From Flavobacteriaceae bacterium UJ101 (GTDB lineage: Bacteria; Bacteroidota; Bacteroidia; Flavobacteriales; UJ101), in contig CP016269.1 in the NCBI GenBank assembly GCA_001880285.1, positions 496,001-560,000 on the forward strand: a DNA stretch of 64,000 nt, given 5' to 3'. Shown piece after piece: positions 9,017-17,256 of this stretch. The notes beneath the pieces are model-generated. The model was not told the DNA's origin. It saw only the letters and a program-made list of their open reading frames with translations, and searched no databases. The position numbers were made by a program, and so were the translations under genes. Numbering within the stretch: position 1 is the stretch's first letter; each line of letters opens with the position of its first letter.

Positions 9017-9748
9017 TTAGTTGTCTGATAATTTTGATAGCAATCGTAAGATTTCAAAATACAACCAAACAACCGTCACAAGAAGTCCAAAACCACAATA
9101 CCATTCCATATATTTTGGAGCTCCATATTGAGCACCTTTTTCAATATTATCAAAATCCAATAATAAATTAAAAGCTGCTAAAGTAATCACAAAAAGACTA
9201 AAACCAATAGAAAATAAACTATTTCCCCATTCAAACATTTGAATATCAGTAAACATACCTATCAAAAAAGAAATTAAATAATAAGACATCACAGCTAATG
9301 TTGCACCAACTATAATTGATTTTAAACGTTCCGTTACTTTCACAATCCTTGTCTTATATAAAGTTAACATTACACCAAAAGTTACAGCCGTTCCTAATAA
9401 TGCTTGTCCAACAATCCCTTCATATACAGCACCATAATAATATGAAACAGATGCTACAAAAACACCTTCAATAATCGCATATACTGGTGCTAAAGTTGGA
9501 GCATATTTAGGGTTAAAACTTAAGAATAATGACAATGCAAATCCACCCACTACCGATCCGATCCATAGAACTTGTAGATTTTGAAACATTGGTATAATTT
9601 GATACCATGTAAAAGCTGCGGTTAACAACATTAAACCAAAAAGAATATACGTTTTATTTAAAGCACCTTGAATGGTCATTTTTTCTGTTGAAATAGCCGT
9701 TTCAGCACTTGCTCTAAATGTTTTTTCAGATAATGTAGGATTTGCCAT
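9017..9748 (-). CDS. Bax inhibitor-1 / YccA family membrane protein
   Basis: A 243-residue integral membrane protein of the BI-1 (TMBIM) family. Seven hydrophobic segments are visible (for example YILFGLMLLTAAFTWY and FSIGFSLFVITLAAFNLLL). The conserved LDFDNIEKGAQYGAPKYMEWYCGFGLLVTV region near the C terminus carries the Asp residues that form the pH-sensitive gate in bacterial homologues. Bacterial members behave as calcium leak channels or as modulators of FtsH-type proteolysis; which applies here is unknown. It has its own promoter, back to back with that of the MscS gene. Confidence 0.9.
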   Translation of the reverse strand: MANPTLSEKTFRASAETAISTEKMTIQGALNKTYILFGLMLLTAAFTWYQIIPMFQNLQVLWIGSVVGGFALSLFLSFNPKYAPTLAPVYAIIEGVFVASVSYYYGAVYEGIVGQALLGTAVTFGVMLTLYKTRIVKVTERLKSIIVGATLAVMSYYLISFLIGMFTDIQMFEWGNSLFSIGFSLFVITLAAFNLLLDFDNIEKGAQYGAPKYMEWYCGFGLLVTVVWLYFEILRLLSKLSDN

Positions 9749-9776
9749 AATTATTTTTTATTATTATTCGTATATA

Positions 9777-9784
9777 CAAAGATA
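9777..9784 (-). promoter_or_regulatory. -7 promoter box of the Bax-inhibitor gene
   Basis: The minus strand reads TATCTTTG, a perfect TAnnTTTG, 28 bases before the ATG at 9748. It lies only 6 bases from the oppositely oriented box at 9791. Confidence 0.6.
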
Positions 9785-9790
9785 ATTAAA

Positions 9791-9798
9791 TATTTTTG
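9791..9798 (+). promoter_or_regulatory. -7 promoter box of the MscS gene
   Basis: TATTTTTG matches TAnnTTTG and lies 21 bases before the chosen ATG at 9820. This argues that an in-frame upstream TTG at 9796, inside the box, is not a start. Confidence 0.6.
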
Positions 9799-9819
9799 TA
9801 TAAAATAGTTTCATTTATT

Positions 9820-11052
9820 ATGTATAAGATTCATCATTTTATTACAGAAAATATTAAATCTCTTGAACTTTCAACCTTTCTTGAAAATATTCTTATTGGA
9901 ATTGTGGATCTTACGCTATTAACATTTTTGGCCGTATTACTAGATTACATCCTTAAAAAGATTTTCTTATTAATAGCCCAACGTGTGGTTAGTAAAACAA
10001 AATTCAATTGGGACAATGTTCTATTCGAAAATCGTGTATTCAATAGTGTAAGTCACTTTATATCAATTTCAATTATCATCCTTTTGACTTCCCTATTGAT
10101 TCCTGAAAAATATGAACACTTAGCTGAGTTTATCAATAACATTCTTTATGTAGCCTTCATTATTATTTTTATACAATTTATAACCCGAGTAATCGATTCC
10201 GTTGTTACCATTTCTACTTCTGAAAACAATCACCGAACTGTTGCTGTAAGAAGTTTTGCTCAATTATCAAAAATATTAACCTATATTTTTGGAGCAATCC
10301 TTTTGGTTTCCATACTTTTAAAACAAGACATTACAGTTATCATAGGAAGTTTATCAGCCTTAACAGCTGTTATCATTTTGGTTTTTAAAGATACCATTTT
10401 GGGCTTTGTATCGGGTGTTCAAATTGCTTCTACTAAAATGATTAAAGTTGGGGACTGGATTGCCATCCCTAAACATGATGTAGATGGTGTTGTAATGGAA
10501 ATTAATTTAGTATCAGCAAAAATTCGAAATTGGGATAAAACCATTAGCTCAGTTCCAACTTATGACCTAATCTCTTCTACAGTGAAAAGTTATGAACCTA
10601 TGAAAGAAGCTAATGTTCGTAGAATTAAACGTTCTTTAATTTTTAATATTAAATCATTTTCCTTTTTAGAATCAGCTGATTTAGAAAAATTTAATCATTT
10701 TCAACTTATAAAACCCTATCTGGAAGAAAAAATCACTGAATTACACGAAGATAACACTATACATCATATCAATGAAGATTCACTCATTAACGGTAGGCGA
10801 TTAACCAACATTGGAGTTTTTAGAAAATATACAGAACTTTATCTTAAAAAGCACTCTCAAATAGACCAAAATCAAACTTTAATTGTAAGACAATTAGACC
10901 CTACTCCTCACGGTCTACCTTTAGAAATCTATTGTTTTACTACAAGTTCTGACTGGGTTACATACGAAAGTATACAGGCTGATATATTTGATCATTTATT
11001 AACATCTGCACGTGAATTCAACTTGGATTTAGTACAAGTTTTAACCAATTAA
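9820..11052 (+). CDS. MscS family mechanosensitive ion channel
   Basis: A 410-residue inner-membrane channel that opens under membrane tension to release solutes on hypo-osmotic shock. Four to five hydrophobic helices fill residues 20-200, with the pore-lining region around ITVIIGSLSALTAVIILVFKDTILGFVSGVQI. The cytoplasmic MscS beta domain follows (VGDWIAIPKHDVDGVVMEINLVS). The long C-terminal part with QLDPTPHGLPLEIYCFT is typical of the YbdG/MscM-like branch. The open frame begins at TTG 9796, but that codon is inside the promoter box, so ATG 9820 is used here. Confidence 0.9.
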   Translation: MYKIHHFITENIKSLELSTFLENILIGIVDLTLLTFLAVLLDYILKKIFLLIAQRVVSKTKFNWDNVLFENRVFNSVSHFISISIIILLTSLLIPEKYEHLAEFINNILYVAFIIIFIQFITRVIDSVVTISTSENNHRTVAVRSFAQLSKILTYIFGAILLVSILLKQDITVIIGSLSALTAVIILVFKDTILGFVSGVQIASTKMIKVGDWIAIPKHDVDGVVMEINLVSAKIRNWDKTISSVPTYDLISSTVKSYEPMKEANVRRIKRSLIFNIKSFSFLESADLEKFNHFQLIKPYLEEKITELHEDNTIHHINEDSLINGRRLTNIGVFRKYTELYLKKHSQIDQNQTLIVRQLDPTPHGLPLEIYCFTTSSDWVTYESIQADIFDHLLTSAREFNLDLVQVLTN

Positions 11053-11086
11053 AATGTAGTTCGCTTCAATATATTTAATTAATTCT

Positions 11087-11094
11087 TATCTTCG
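11087..11094 (+). promoter_or_regulatory. Probable -7 box of the CNNM/CBS gene
   Basis: TATCTTCG differs from TAnnTTTG at one position and lies 18 bases before the ATG at 11113. The same TTCG variant is seen before rlmB and leuS. Confidence 0.4.
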
Positions 11095-11112
11095 CAGTTA
11101 AAAATAATAACT

Positions 11113-12216
11113 ATGTTTTTATTAATCGTTTATGGAATAGCCTCCATATTCTTTTCTTTTTTATGTTCCATTCTTGAAGCTGTATTACTAAGTGTAACAC
11201 CTACTTTCATTAATATCAAGAAACAAGAAGGGAAAAAATATGCCGATACTTTAGAAGAATTAAAAAAAGATGTTGATAAACCACTTATAGCCATTCTTAC
11301 CATCAATACAATTGCGCATACAGTTGGTGCTATTATGGTGGGAGTTCAAGCAGAAAATGTCTTTGCTAATGGAGATGGTCTTTCTCTATTTGGATTTAAT
11401 ATTGGGATGGTTGGTGTTGTATCAGCTGTAATGACCGCTTTAATTCTTATTGCGTCAGAGATTATTCCTAAAACAATTGGAGCTACATACTGGAAAAGTT
11501 TAGCAGGATTTTCATCTGTATTATTAAAATATATGGTTCTTATTTTAAAATATACAGGCGTTTTATGGTTACTTCAACTTTTTACCAAAATGATTGGAGC
11601 TAAAGGAGAGCATGGTTCTGTTTTAAGTCGTGAAGATTTTTCTGCAATGACTGATATTGCTGAACAAGAAGGTGTTTTCCAAGAAAGTGAGTCTACTGTG
11701 ATAAAAAACCTAATCAACTTTAAAAAGATATTAGTTAAAAGTGTTATGACACCTAGAACGGTTGTTTTTTCTGTTGATGAAGATGTTATCCTTCATGATT
11801 TTTTTGCTGAAAACCCACATTTGCAATTCTCAAGAATTCCTGTTTATAAAGAATCTCCTGACCATATCACAGGTTATTTTCTAAAAGATGTTTTTCTTGA
11901 ATCTATTATCAATAAAAAAGGGGGAAATACACTTTCAACTATTAAACGAGAAATTCTAGTTTTTAAAGAAGATGCTAATATTTATGATGTCTTCAATCAA
12001 TTTACAGAAAAAAGAGAGCATATAGCCGTTGTAATGGATGAATTTGGTGGTACCGCAGGACTTGTAACTATGGAAGATGTTTTAGAAACACTTTTAGGGC
12101 TAGAAATTGTAGATGAATTTGATCAAAATACTGATATGCAAGAAGTAGCTCGAAATATGTGGAAGAAACGTGCTAAACGCTTAGGTATCATTGATGAAAA
12201 TGATTCTAATGAATAA
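11113..12216 (+). CDS. CNNM/CorC-type membrane protein with CBS pair
   Basis: A 367-residue protein of the hemolysin C/CNNM family, linked to Mg2+ or Co2+ efflux. The N-terminal DUF21 domain has four hydrophobic helices (residues 1-150). Two CBS motifs follow (KSVMTPRTVVFSVDEDV and EKREHIAVVMDEFGGTAGLVTMEDVLE). The C terminus stops soon after the CBS pair, so the usual CorC_HlyC domain is absent, as in the shorter members. It has its own promoter, and the VOC gene follows after 8 bases, suggesting cotranscription. Confidence 0.9.
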   Translation: MFLLIVYGIASIFFSFLCSILEAVLLSVTPTFINIKKQEGKKYADTLEELKKDVDKPLIAILTINTIAHTVGAIMVGVQAENVFANGDGLSLFGFNIGMVGVVSAVMTALILIASEIIPKTIGATYWKSLAGFSSVLLKYMVLILKYTGVLWLLQLFTKMIGAKGEHGSVLSREDFSAMTDIAEQEGVFQESESTVIKNLINFKKILVKSVMTPRTVVFSVDEDVILHDFFAENPHLQFSRIPVYKESPDHITGYFLKDVFLESIINKKGGNTLSTIKREILVFKEDANIYDVFNQFTEKREHIAVVMDEFGGTAGLVTMEDVLETLLGLEIVDEFDQNTDMQEVARNMWKKRAKRLGIIDENDSNE

Positions 12217-12224
12217 GTAATTTT

Positions 12225-12614
12225 ATGAAAATAGAGCATATTGCTATTTGGGTTGAAGATCTCGAAAAAATGAAATCTTTCTACCAGTTTTATTTCCAAG
12301 GTCAGTCAAATAAAATTTATCATAATCCAAAGAAAAAATTTTCCTCTTATTTCATATCTTTTGATGGTGAATGTCGTATAGAATTGATGCATAATCCATC
12401 TATTCTTAACTTAAAAAAAGAAAACCGTGCTTCTTTTCTAGGCATTGTTCATTTTGCTATTTCAGTAGGAAGTAAAAAACAAGTAGACCAATTAACACAA
12501 CAATTAGAAAATGATGGTTATACCGTAATCAGCCAACCAAGAACTACAGGAGATGGTTATTATGAAAGCGTTGTTTTAGATCCTGAAAATAATCCTATTG
12601 AAATTACGATATAA
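12225..12614 (+). CDS. VOC family (glyoxalase-fold) protein
   Basis: A 129-residue single-domain vicinal-oxygen-chelate protein. The fold is marked by KIEHIAIWVEDLEKMKSFYQFYF at the start, GIVHFAISVG in the middle and SVVLDPENNPIEITI at the end. Candidate metal ligands are His5, the Glu of RIELMH, His of IVHFAIS and the final Glu. The family includes lactoylglutathione lyase, dioxygenases and resistance proteins; the substrate cannot be assigned. It follows the CBS gene by 8 bases. Confidence 0.85.
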   Translation: MKIEHIAIWVEDLEKMKSFYQFYFQGQSNKIYHNPKKKFSSYFISFDGECRIELMHNPSILNLKKENRASFLGIVHFAISVGSKKQVDQLTQQLENDGYTVISQPRTTGDGYYESVVLDPENNPIEITI

Positions 12615-12680
12615 CGTATTTTTATTTTATTTGAATCCTTTTTTTAGTATATTTAATATCATCTTTTAAATACTAAAAAA

Positions 12681-13538
12681 ATGAAAAAATTCAAACATCT
12701 TTTGGTTGCCTTAGATCATTCTAAAATGGATGAAGATCTAATCCAATATACTTCTTTTTTTGCAAACCATGTAAAAGCAAAAAGGATCTATTTTATTCAT
12801 AATATAAAAAAATACGATTCTGATGAAATTCTTGATCGTCTTGTAGACTTTAAAACTATTCAAGAACAAATTCAAAAAGAAATTTTAGAAAAAATTCAAA
12901 CCCATTATACGGGAAAAACCGATTATGAGTTAATTATTTCAAACGACCCATTTACAGAAAGTTTAATAAGCTACACTGTTTCACGTTTTAAAATCGATTT
13001 AACTATTATAGGTAAAAAAAATGATCTAGATCGATCAGCTACTTTAACAGGAAAACTTTTAAGAAGTTTAAAATGTAGTATGTTAGTAGTTCCTCAAAAT
13101 CCAAGTAATCAATTTGATAATATTTTAGTAGGTACTGATTTTTCCGTTATTGCTCAACGTGCTGCCCGTATTGCTTTTAAACTACAAAAAAAAGGGACTC
13201 AAGTTAATTTTGCTCATGTTTATACTACTCCAAATCATTATTTACCTTTTTTAAAAGAGGAAAAAATAATTAAAATGACCGAACAATATGCTGATCAACA
13301 ATTAGAAGAATTTATTACAAACGCTCAACTAAATGCAGCTCATTCTTCTTTCCATAAAATAAATAGAAAAGATGATAATATCAGTATTTGTCTACAAAAA
13401 CTAGCAGATGAGAATCATTATGACTTACTAGTCATAGGAGATAAAGGACAGAACTGGCTATCTTCCTTTTTTATTGGAAGCGTTGCTGAAAAGCTTTATA
13501 ACATTCCGATCTATACACCTACTTTGGTTGTTAAATAA
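12681..13538 (+). CDS. Universal stress protein with two Usp domains
   Basis: A 285-residue cytoplasmic protein made of two tandem UspA domains. The first starts KKFKHLLVALDHSKMDEDL and ends in GKLLRSLKCSMLVVP. The second starts FDNILVGTDFSVIAQRAARIA and ends LLVIGDKGQNWLSSFFIGSVAEKLYNIP. The G-2x-G-9x-G(S/T) ATP motif is only partly kept (GDKGQNWLSSFFIGS), so nucleotide binding is possible in the second domain. It is probably induced in stress or stationary phase. A strong bidirectional terminator follows. Confidence 0.88.
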   Translation: MKKFKHLLVALDHSKMDEDLIQYTSFFANHVKAKRIYFIHNIKKYDSDEILDRLVDFKTIQEQIQKEILEKIQTHYTGKTDYELIISNDPFTESLISYTVSRFKIDLTIIGKKNDLDRSATLTGKLLRSLKCSMLVVPQNPSNQFDNILVGTDFSVIAQRAARIAFKLQKKGTQVNFAHVYTTPNHYLPFLKEEKIIKMTEQYADQQLEEFITNAQLNAAHSSFHKINRKDDNISICLQKLADENHYDLLVIGDKGQNWLSSFFIGSVAEKLYNIPIYTPTLVVK

Positions 13539-13540
13539 AA

Positions 13541-13568
13541 AAAGTCCCGAGCTAATTCTCGGGACTTT
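13541..13568. terminator. Bidirectional terminator between usp and M48 genes
   Basis: A perfect 11-bp stem AAAGTCCCGAG / CTCGGGACTTT (13541-13551 and 13558-13568) with a 6-base loop and A/T-runs on both sides. It serves both convergent genes. Confidence 0.9.
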
Positions 13569-13592
13569 TCATTATGTTTCAATCGTTTTACT

Positions 13593-14435
13593 TTACCTTT
13601 TTTTCCCTTTAGCTTGAAAATAAGGTTGAATTGATCTTGTTTTATAAACTTGTGTTGCTACCGGCATTAATGCATTCAAATCAGCAATACGTGTTTGTGG
13701 ATGTGGGTGAGTTGACAAAAATTCAGGGGGAGCTTCTCCTCCACTTGCTGCTGACATTGCTTCCATTCGTTCCCAAAATGCAGGTGCAACTGTAGGATCA
13801 TATCCAGCCAAAGACATAAATAAGATTCCCATTTCATCTGCTTCTGATTCATGCTTTCTACTATAACTTAACATTCCTACTTGAGAACCAATACCATAAG
13901 CCTGCATCAAAGCTTCTTGAGTTCCAGCACTAGCACCTCCAGCTCCAATAGCTACTGCAGCACCTCCTAAATTTATTAATTGACCTTGACTCATACGTTC
14001 CCCTCCATGGTTTGCAATAGCATGCGCAATTTCATGTCCCATTACAACAGCAACTCCAGCATCATCTTTACAAACAGGTAAAATTCCTGTATAAAAAGCT
14101 ACTTTTCCTCCTGGCATACACCATGCATTTAATTGATCACTATCAATTACTTTATATTCCCATTGATAATTAGCTAGTGCATTCGGTTTTCCTATATCTT
14201 GAAAAAATTTCTCCACCGCTGCCTGAATTCGCTTTCCTACACGTTGTACTTGTGCATTATATTGTGGGTTTGCTGACACTTTACTTTCTTTTAAAGTTTG
14301 TTGATAGGCTGCAAACGACTGAGGAAACAAAGTAGATTCTGAAACCATACTTAATTGTTTACGACCTGTTACAGGATTTGTAGCACACCCTACAAACAAT
14401 GCTATAGATAATAACCCAGTAATAATTTTTTTCAT
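13593..14435 (-). CDS. M48 family metalloprotease lipoprotein
   Basis: A 280-residue periplasm-facing zinc protease lipoprotein, similar in layout to BepA/LoiP. The signal peptide ends at Cys17 (LFVGCATNP). The zinc site is HEIAHAIANH (134-143), with the third ligand in the ESEADEMG motif (about Glu198). CMPGGKVAFYTG precedes it, as is usual. Family members degrade misfolded outer-membrane proteins. The C-terminal part has no TPR repeats, so it is a short version. Its promoter box is at 14457-14464. Confidence 0.92.
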   Translation of the reverse strand: MKKIITGLLSIALFVGCATNPVTGRKQLSMVSESTLFPQSFAAYQQTLKESKVSANPQYNAQVQRVGKRIQAAVEKFFQDIGKPNALANYQWEYKVIDSDQLNAWCMPGGKVAFYTGILPVCKDDAGVAVVMGHEIAHAIANHGGERMSQGQLINLGGAAVAIGAGGASAGTQEALMQAYGIGSQVGMLSYSRKHESEADEMGILFMSLAGYDPTVAPAFWERMEAMSAASGGEAPPEFLSTHPHPQTRIADLNALMPVATQVYKTRSIQPYFQAKGKKR

Positions 14436-14456
14436 AATTACTATTTTTTCTTTTTA

Positions 14457-14464
14457 CAAATATA
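14457..14464 (-). promoter_or_regulatory. -7 promoter box of the M48 gene
   Basis: The minus strand reads TATATTTG (perfect TAnnTTTG), 21 bases before the ATG at 14435. Confidence 0.55.
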
Positions 14465-14495
14465 AAAAGAAAAATCTTATAAAGTTATTTATTTT

Positions 14496-14591
14496 CTAAC
14501 TTGAAAGATAACCAATGATCCAATTATCAGGGATATTTACAGGATTTCTTACATCATCAATAATTTTCTGAACAGTACTTAAAATAGTTTT
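14496..14591 (-). pseudogene. Possible 31-codon coding remnant downstream of the Tli4 gene
   Basis: After the Tli4 stop, the minus strand has an open run of 31 codons bounded by TAA upstream and TAG downstream, with no usable start codon. The peptide ends in VNIPDNWIIGYLSS and looks protein-like (mixed polar/hydrophobic, no homopolymers). It could be the 3' end of a gene broken when the Tli4 gene arrived, or chance. I do not recognise the family. Confidence 0.25.
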
Positions 14592-14610
14592 TTATACACT
14601 TACAACATTA

Positions 14611-15714
14611 TTATTCCATAACACCTGACATACCATTTTCTCGAATTCGAATCGACTTCAATAAAGCAACAATAACATCGGTAGCATTTAAAGGCTTCAT
14701 TTGTGGGTAATCATCGATCTCAAGCTCTCCCATTATTTGAATATGCGTATTTCTCACGCTATTTACTTTAGAATCCGTACTTACCCATACAAACTCTCGT
14801 AATGATGGGGAGTAAGGTCCGTTACTGATAAATAAGCGCCCTTCTCTACCGGCTACACTCATTTCTTTGTTTGCAAGCATCGTCGACCACAGATTCAATG
14901 CCTTATCGATTCTTTCAGCTAAACTCCTCTCTGATCCCTTAGGGTAAGAGGTAACATCAAATTCGATAGATGAGTTTTTTCCGTTTCGGAAGGCAACTGT
15001 GTAGAGTTCCCGGTATGAACCATCCATGTCTTTTTCTGGAGCCAATGCGTGAACATAAATACCATCAGGAAAACACAAACCTAACCCATTCATTGATGCA
15101 TGTTCATTGAGTTTAATATCCCTTGCTGCATCAACCATATTATTCGCTCTCTCATTAACATACTTGATTATATCAGTTTGTCTTCTAGGCAGACGTAAAT
15201 CAGATATTTCATTAACAACCAAACTTCTTTGAATCTTACTATTATCAATCAATAAGTATGTCTGAAACACAAGGTCAGCATTTGGGTCGTTACGTAGGGC
15301 TCTAATATCAACATCGAGTACGGCTATTTTGATATCATTATCTATGTGTTTGATTATATACTCTGTCTGACTATATCGCTCATTGTTTTTCCTTTCTGCT
15401 TCGACAAAATCTAGCCAAGTGCGGATTCGATTTTCACCTAAAAGTAGCCCTTTGTTGTCTCGGCCACCTTCTGCCCCAACACCATAAGTACTGAATTGAT
15501 ACAGAGGATGAACATAACTGAGACTCATCAACTTCATATCTTCCGGCAAATCAATCAAGTAACGACCTAGGCATTGTGTTTGAAAAGCTACAGATTCTGG
15601 CCCTTCTAGTTGAGTATTAGATTCTGTGTATCGATCTTTATCAAAAGAACCTTGACAATATATGGTACTAATAGTTAATAATGCTATAATAAATCGAACA
15701 ATTATTTTTTTCAT
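14611..15714 (-). CDS. Tli4-type T6SS lipase immunity protein (orphan)
   Basis: A 367-residue exported protein that resembles Tli4, the periplasmic immunity partner of type VI secretion phospholipase effectors. After a signal peptide (residues 1-20) come CLGRYLIDLPEDMKLMSL, a hallmark of the Tli4 N-terminal domain, then NGLGLCFPDGIYV, and the C-terminal domain marked by VAGREGRLFISNGPY...REFVWVSTDSK. No effector, VgrG, Hcp or sheath gene is nearby. Codons such as CTG, TCG, ACG, CGC and GGG are used more than in neighbours, and four 60-base lines I counted ran 35-45% GC. This suggests transfer from a proteobacterium. The assignment rests on remembered family motifs. Confidence 0.65.
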   Translation of the reverse strand: MKKIIVRFIIALLTISTIYCQGSFDKDRYTESNTQLEGPESVAFQTQCLGRYLIDLPEDMKLMSLSYVHPLYQFSTYGVGAEGGRDNKGLLLGENRIRTWLDFVEAERKNNERYSQTEYIIKHIDNDIKIAVLDVDIRALRNDPNADLVFQTYLLIDNSKIQRSLVVNEISDLRLPRRQTDIIKYVNERANNMVDAARDIKLNEHASMNGLGLCFPDGIYVHALAPEKDMDGSYRELYTVAFRNGKNSSIEFDVTSYPKGSERSLAERIDKALNLWSTMLANKEMSVAGREGRLFISNGPYSPSLREFVWVSTDSKVNSVRNTHIQIMGELEIDDYPQMKPLNATDVIVALLKSIRIRENGMSGVME

Positions 15715-15809
15715 AACTACTATGATCTATTCCTATAAATATAAAAAAAATTATAATAGCCTATTTTATATTTTTAATAAAAAAGAGGTTTATTATTTAA
15801 AATAAGCAC

Positions 15810-15817
15810 TATATTTG
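15810..15817 (+). promoter_or_regulatory. -7 promoter box of the metK leader
   Basis: TATATTTG matches TAnnTTTG. Transcription would begin a few bases later (about 15823), just ahead of the riboswitch helix P1, leaving a leader of about 118 bases before metK. Confidence 0.6.
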
Positions 15818-15827
15818 CTCAAAATTT

Positions 15828-15880
15828 AAGAGGAAGGATTTGTTCTGATTGCAACCTCGTAAAAAAATGCTAAAGCAGTA
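15828..15880 (+). ncRNA. SAM-II-like riboswitch aptamer upstream of metK
   Basis: The leader fits the SAM-II pseudoknot. P1 is GAGG (15830-15833) with CCUC (15855-15858). The loop carries GGAUUU and AUUGCAA, as in known SAM-II aptamers. After P1 comes GUAAAAAAAUGCUAAAG with the conserved GCUAAA. The pseudoknot forms from AUUGC with GCUAA and from CUG (15845-15847) with CAG (15876-15878). The CUG/CAG pair replaces the CC/GG pair of the reference alphaproteobacterial-type aptamer, so pairing is kept while sequence changes. It sits between the promoter and the SAM synthetase gene, the right target for a SAM sensor. Confidence 0.75.
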
Positions 15881-15892
15881 ATACTACAATAA

Positions 15893-15949
15893 GCAATCAG
15901 TTATCCCCTCATTTTATTTATTAAATATAGTTTATATAAAAATGGGATA
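15893..15949 (+). promoter_or_regulatory. Probable expression platform of the metK riboswitch
   Basis: GCAATCAG (15893-15900) is the exact complement of CTGATTGC (15845-15852), the pseudoknot strand of the aptamer. TATCCC (15902-15907) can pair with GGGATA (15944-15949), which covers the G of the metK ATG and the next codon. CCTC (15907-15910) can also pair with GAGG of P1. These helices compete, so SAM binding could free TATCCC to cover the start codon. This is a fold I drew by hand, not computed. Confidence 0.45.
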
Positions 15950-17192
15950 TTTATTTACATCTGAATCCGTTTCAGAAGGTCATCCAGATAAGATTGCAGA
16001 TCAAATTTCTGATGCAATTTTAGATCGGTTTTTAGCTTTTGATCAAAATTCAAAAGTTGCAGTCGAAACATTGGTTACAACTGGGCAAGTTGTTTTAGCA
16101 GGAGAAGTACGTTCTTCAACTTATGTAGATGTTCAAAAAGCAGCCCGAGAAGTTATTTCAAAAATTGGTTATACGAAAAGTGAATATCAGTTTGATGCTA
16201 ATTCGTGTGGTATTCTTTCTGCAATTCATGAACAATCACAAGAAATCAATCAAGGTGTTGATCGTGCAAATAAAGAAGAACAAGGTGCTGGTGATCAAGG
16301 AATGATGTTTGGTTATGCTACCAATGAAACGACTACCTACATGCCTTTAGCTTTAGATTTATCACATCGTATTTTAAAAGAATTAGCCAAATTAAGACGT
16401 GAAAATGCTGAAATTCAATATTTACGCCCTGATGCTAAATCTCAAGTTACCATTGAATATAATAACGATAATAAACCCGTTCGAATCGATTCAATTGTTA
16501 TTTCAACACAACATGATGATTTTGCAGAGGATCAAGCTATGTTAGAAAAAATTAAATTTGATTTAATTAATATTCTAATTCCACGTATTAAAGCTCAATT
16601 ATCGGAAGAGCTACAAGCCTTATTTACTAACGATATTGTTTACCACATTAATCCTACTGGAAAATTCGTAATCGGGGGTCCTCACGGAGACACAGGTTTA
16701 ACTGGACGAAAAATTATCGTTGATACCTATGGAGGAAAAGGTGCTCATGGTGGAGGTGCATTCTCAGGAAAAGATCCTTCAAAAGTAGACCGTTCAGCTG
16801 CCTACGCAGCACGCCATATTGCTAAAAATTTAGTAGCTGCTAATGTTGCTGATGAAATTTTAGTACAAGTATCCTATGCTATTGGGGTAGCAAAACCTAC
16901 AGGTATTTATGTCAATACGTATGGTACCTCTAAAGTGAATTTAACGGATGGTGAAATTGCTCAAAAAGTACAAGAATTGGTTGATTTAAGACCTTACGCA
17001 ATTGAACAACGTTTAAAATTACGAAACCCAATATACAGCGAAACAGCTTCTTACGGTCATATGGGAAGAGAACCTCAAATCGTTCAAAAATCATTTACTA
17101 ATACTGCAGGAGATACTGTTCAAACTGAAGTTGAGCTTTTTACTTGGGAAAAATTGGATTTAGTTGAATTATTTAAAGAAAATATCAAGTAA
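15942..17192 (+). CDS. metK: S-adenosylmethionine synthetase
   Basis: It makes SAM from methionine and ATP in the cytoplasm. The 416-residue protein has the standard motifs: [20 protein letters not shown] at the N terminus (ATP and Mg2+ binding), [12 protein letters not shown] near residue 115 (methionine loop and adenine pocket) and [19 protein letters not shown] near 275 (P-loop-like). The ATG at 15942 fits the family start. Expression is probably controlled by the SAM-II-like leader upstream. A strong bidirectional terminator follows. Confidence 0.98.
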   Translation: MGYLFTSESVSEGHPDKIADQISDAILDRFLAFDQNSKVAVETLVTTGQVVLAGEVRSSTYVDVQKAAREVISKIGYTKSEYQFDANSCGILSAIHEQSQEINQGVDRANKEEQGAGDQGMMFGYATNETTTYMPLALDLSHRILKELAKLRRENAEIQYLRPDAKSQVTIEYNNDNKPVRIDSIVISTQHDDFAEDQAMLEKIKFDLINILIPRIKAQLSEELQALFTNDIVYHINPTGKFVIGGPHGDTGLTGRKIIVDTYGGKGAHGGGAFSGKDPSKVDRSAAYAARHIAKNLVAANVADEILVQVSYAIGVAKPTGIYVNTYGTSKVNLTDGEIAQKVQELVDLRPYAIEQRLKLRNPIYSETASYGHMGREPQIVQKSFTNTAGDTVQTEVELFTWEKLDLVELFKENIK

Positions 17193-17217
17193 TTACATTG
17201 TATTCATAAAAATAATT

Positions 17218-17256
17218 AAGAACATCATCTACTATTTTAAGTTAGATGATGTTCTT
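17218..17256. terminator. Bidirectional terminator between metK and glycosyltransferase
   Basis: A perfect 13-bp stem AAGAACATCATCT (17218-17230) / AGATGATGTTCTT (17244-17256), with A-run and T-run flanks. The glycosyltransferase stop codon (17242-17244) lies partly inside it. Confidence 0.9.

Noticed and set aside
9796-9819. TTG 9796 as start of the MscS gene
   Set aside because: The TTG is part of the -7 promoter box; an ATG at 9820 follows at a normal distance.
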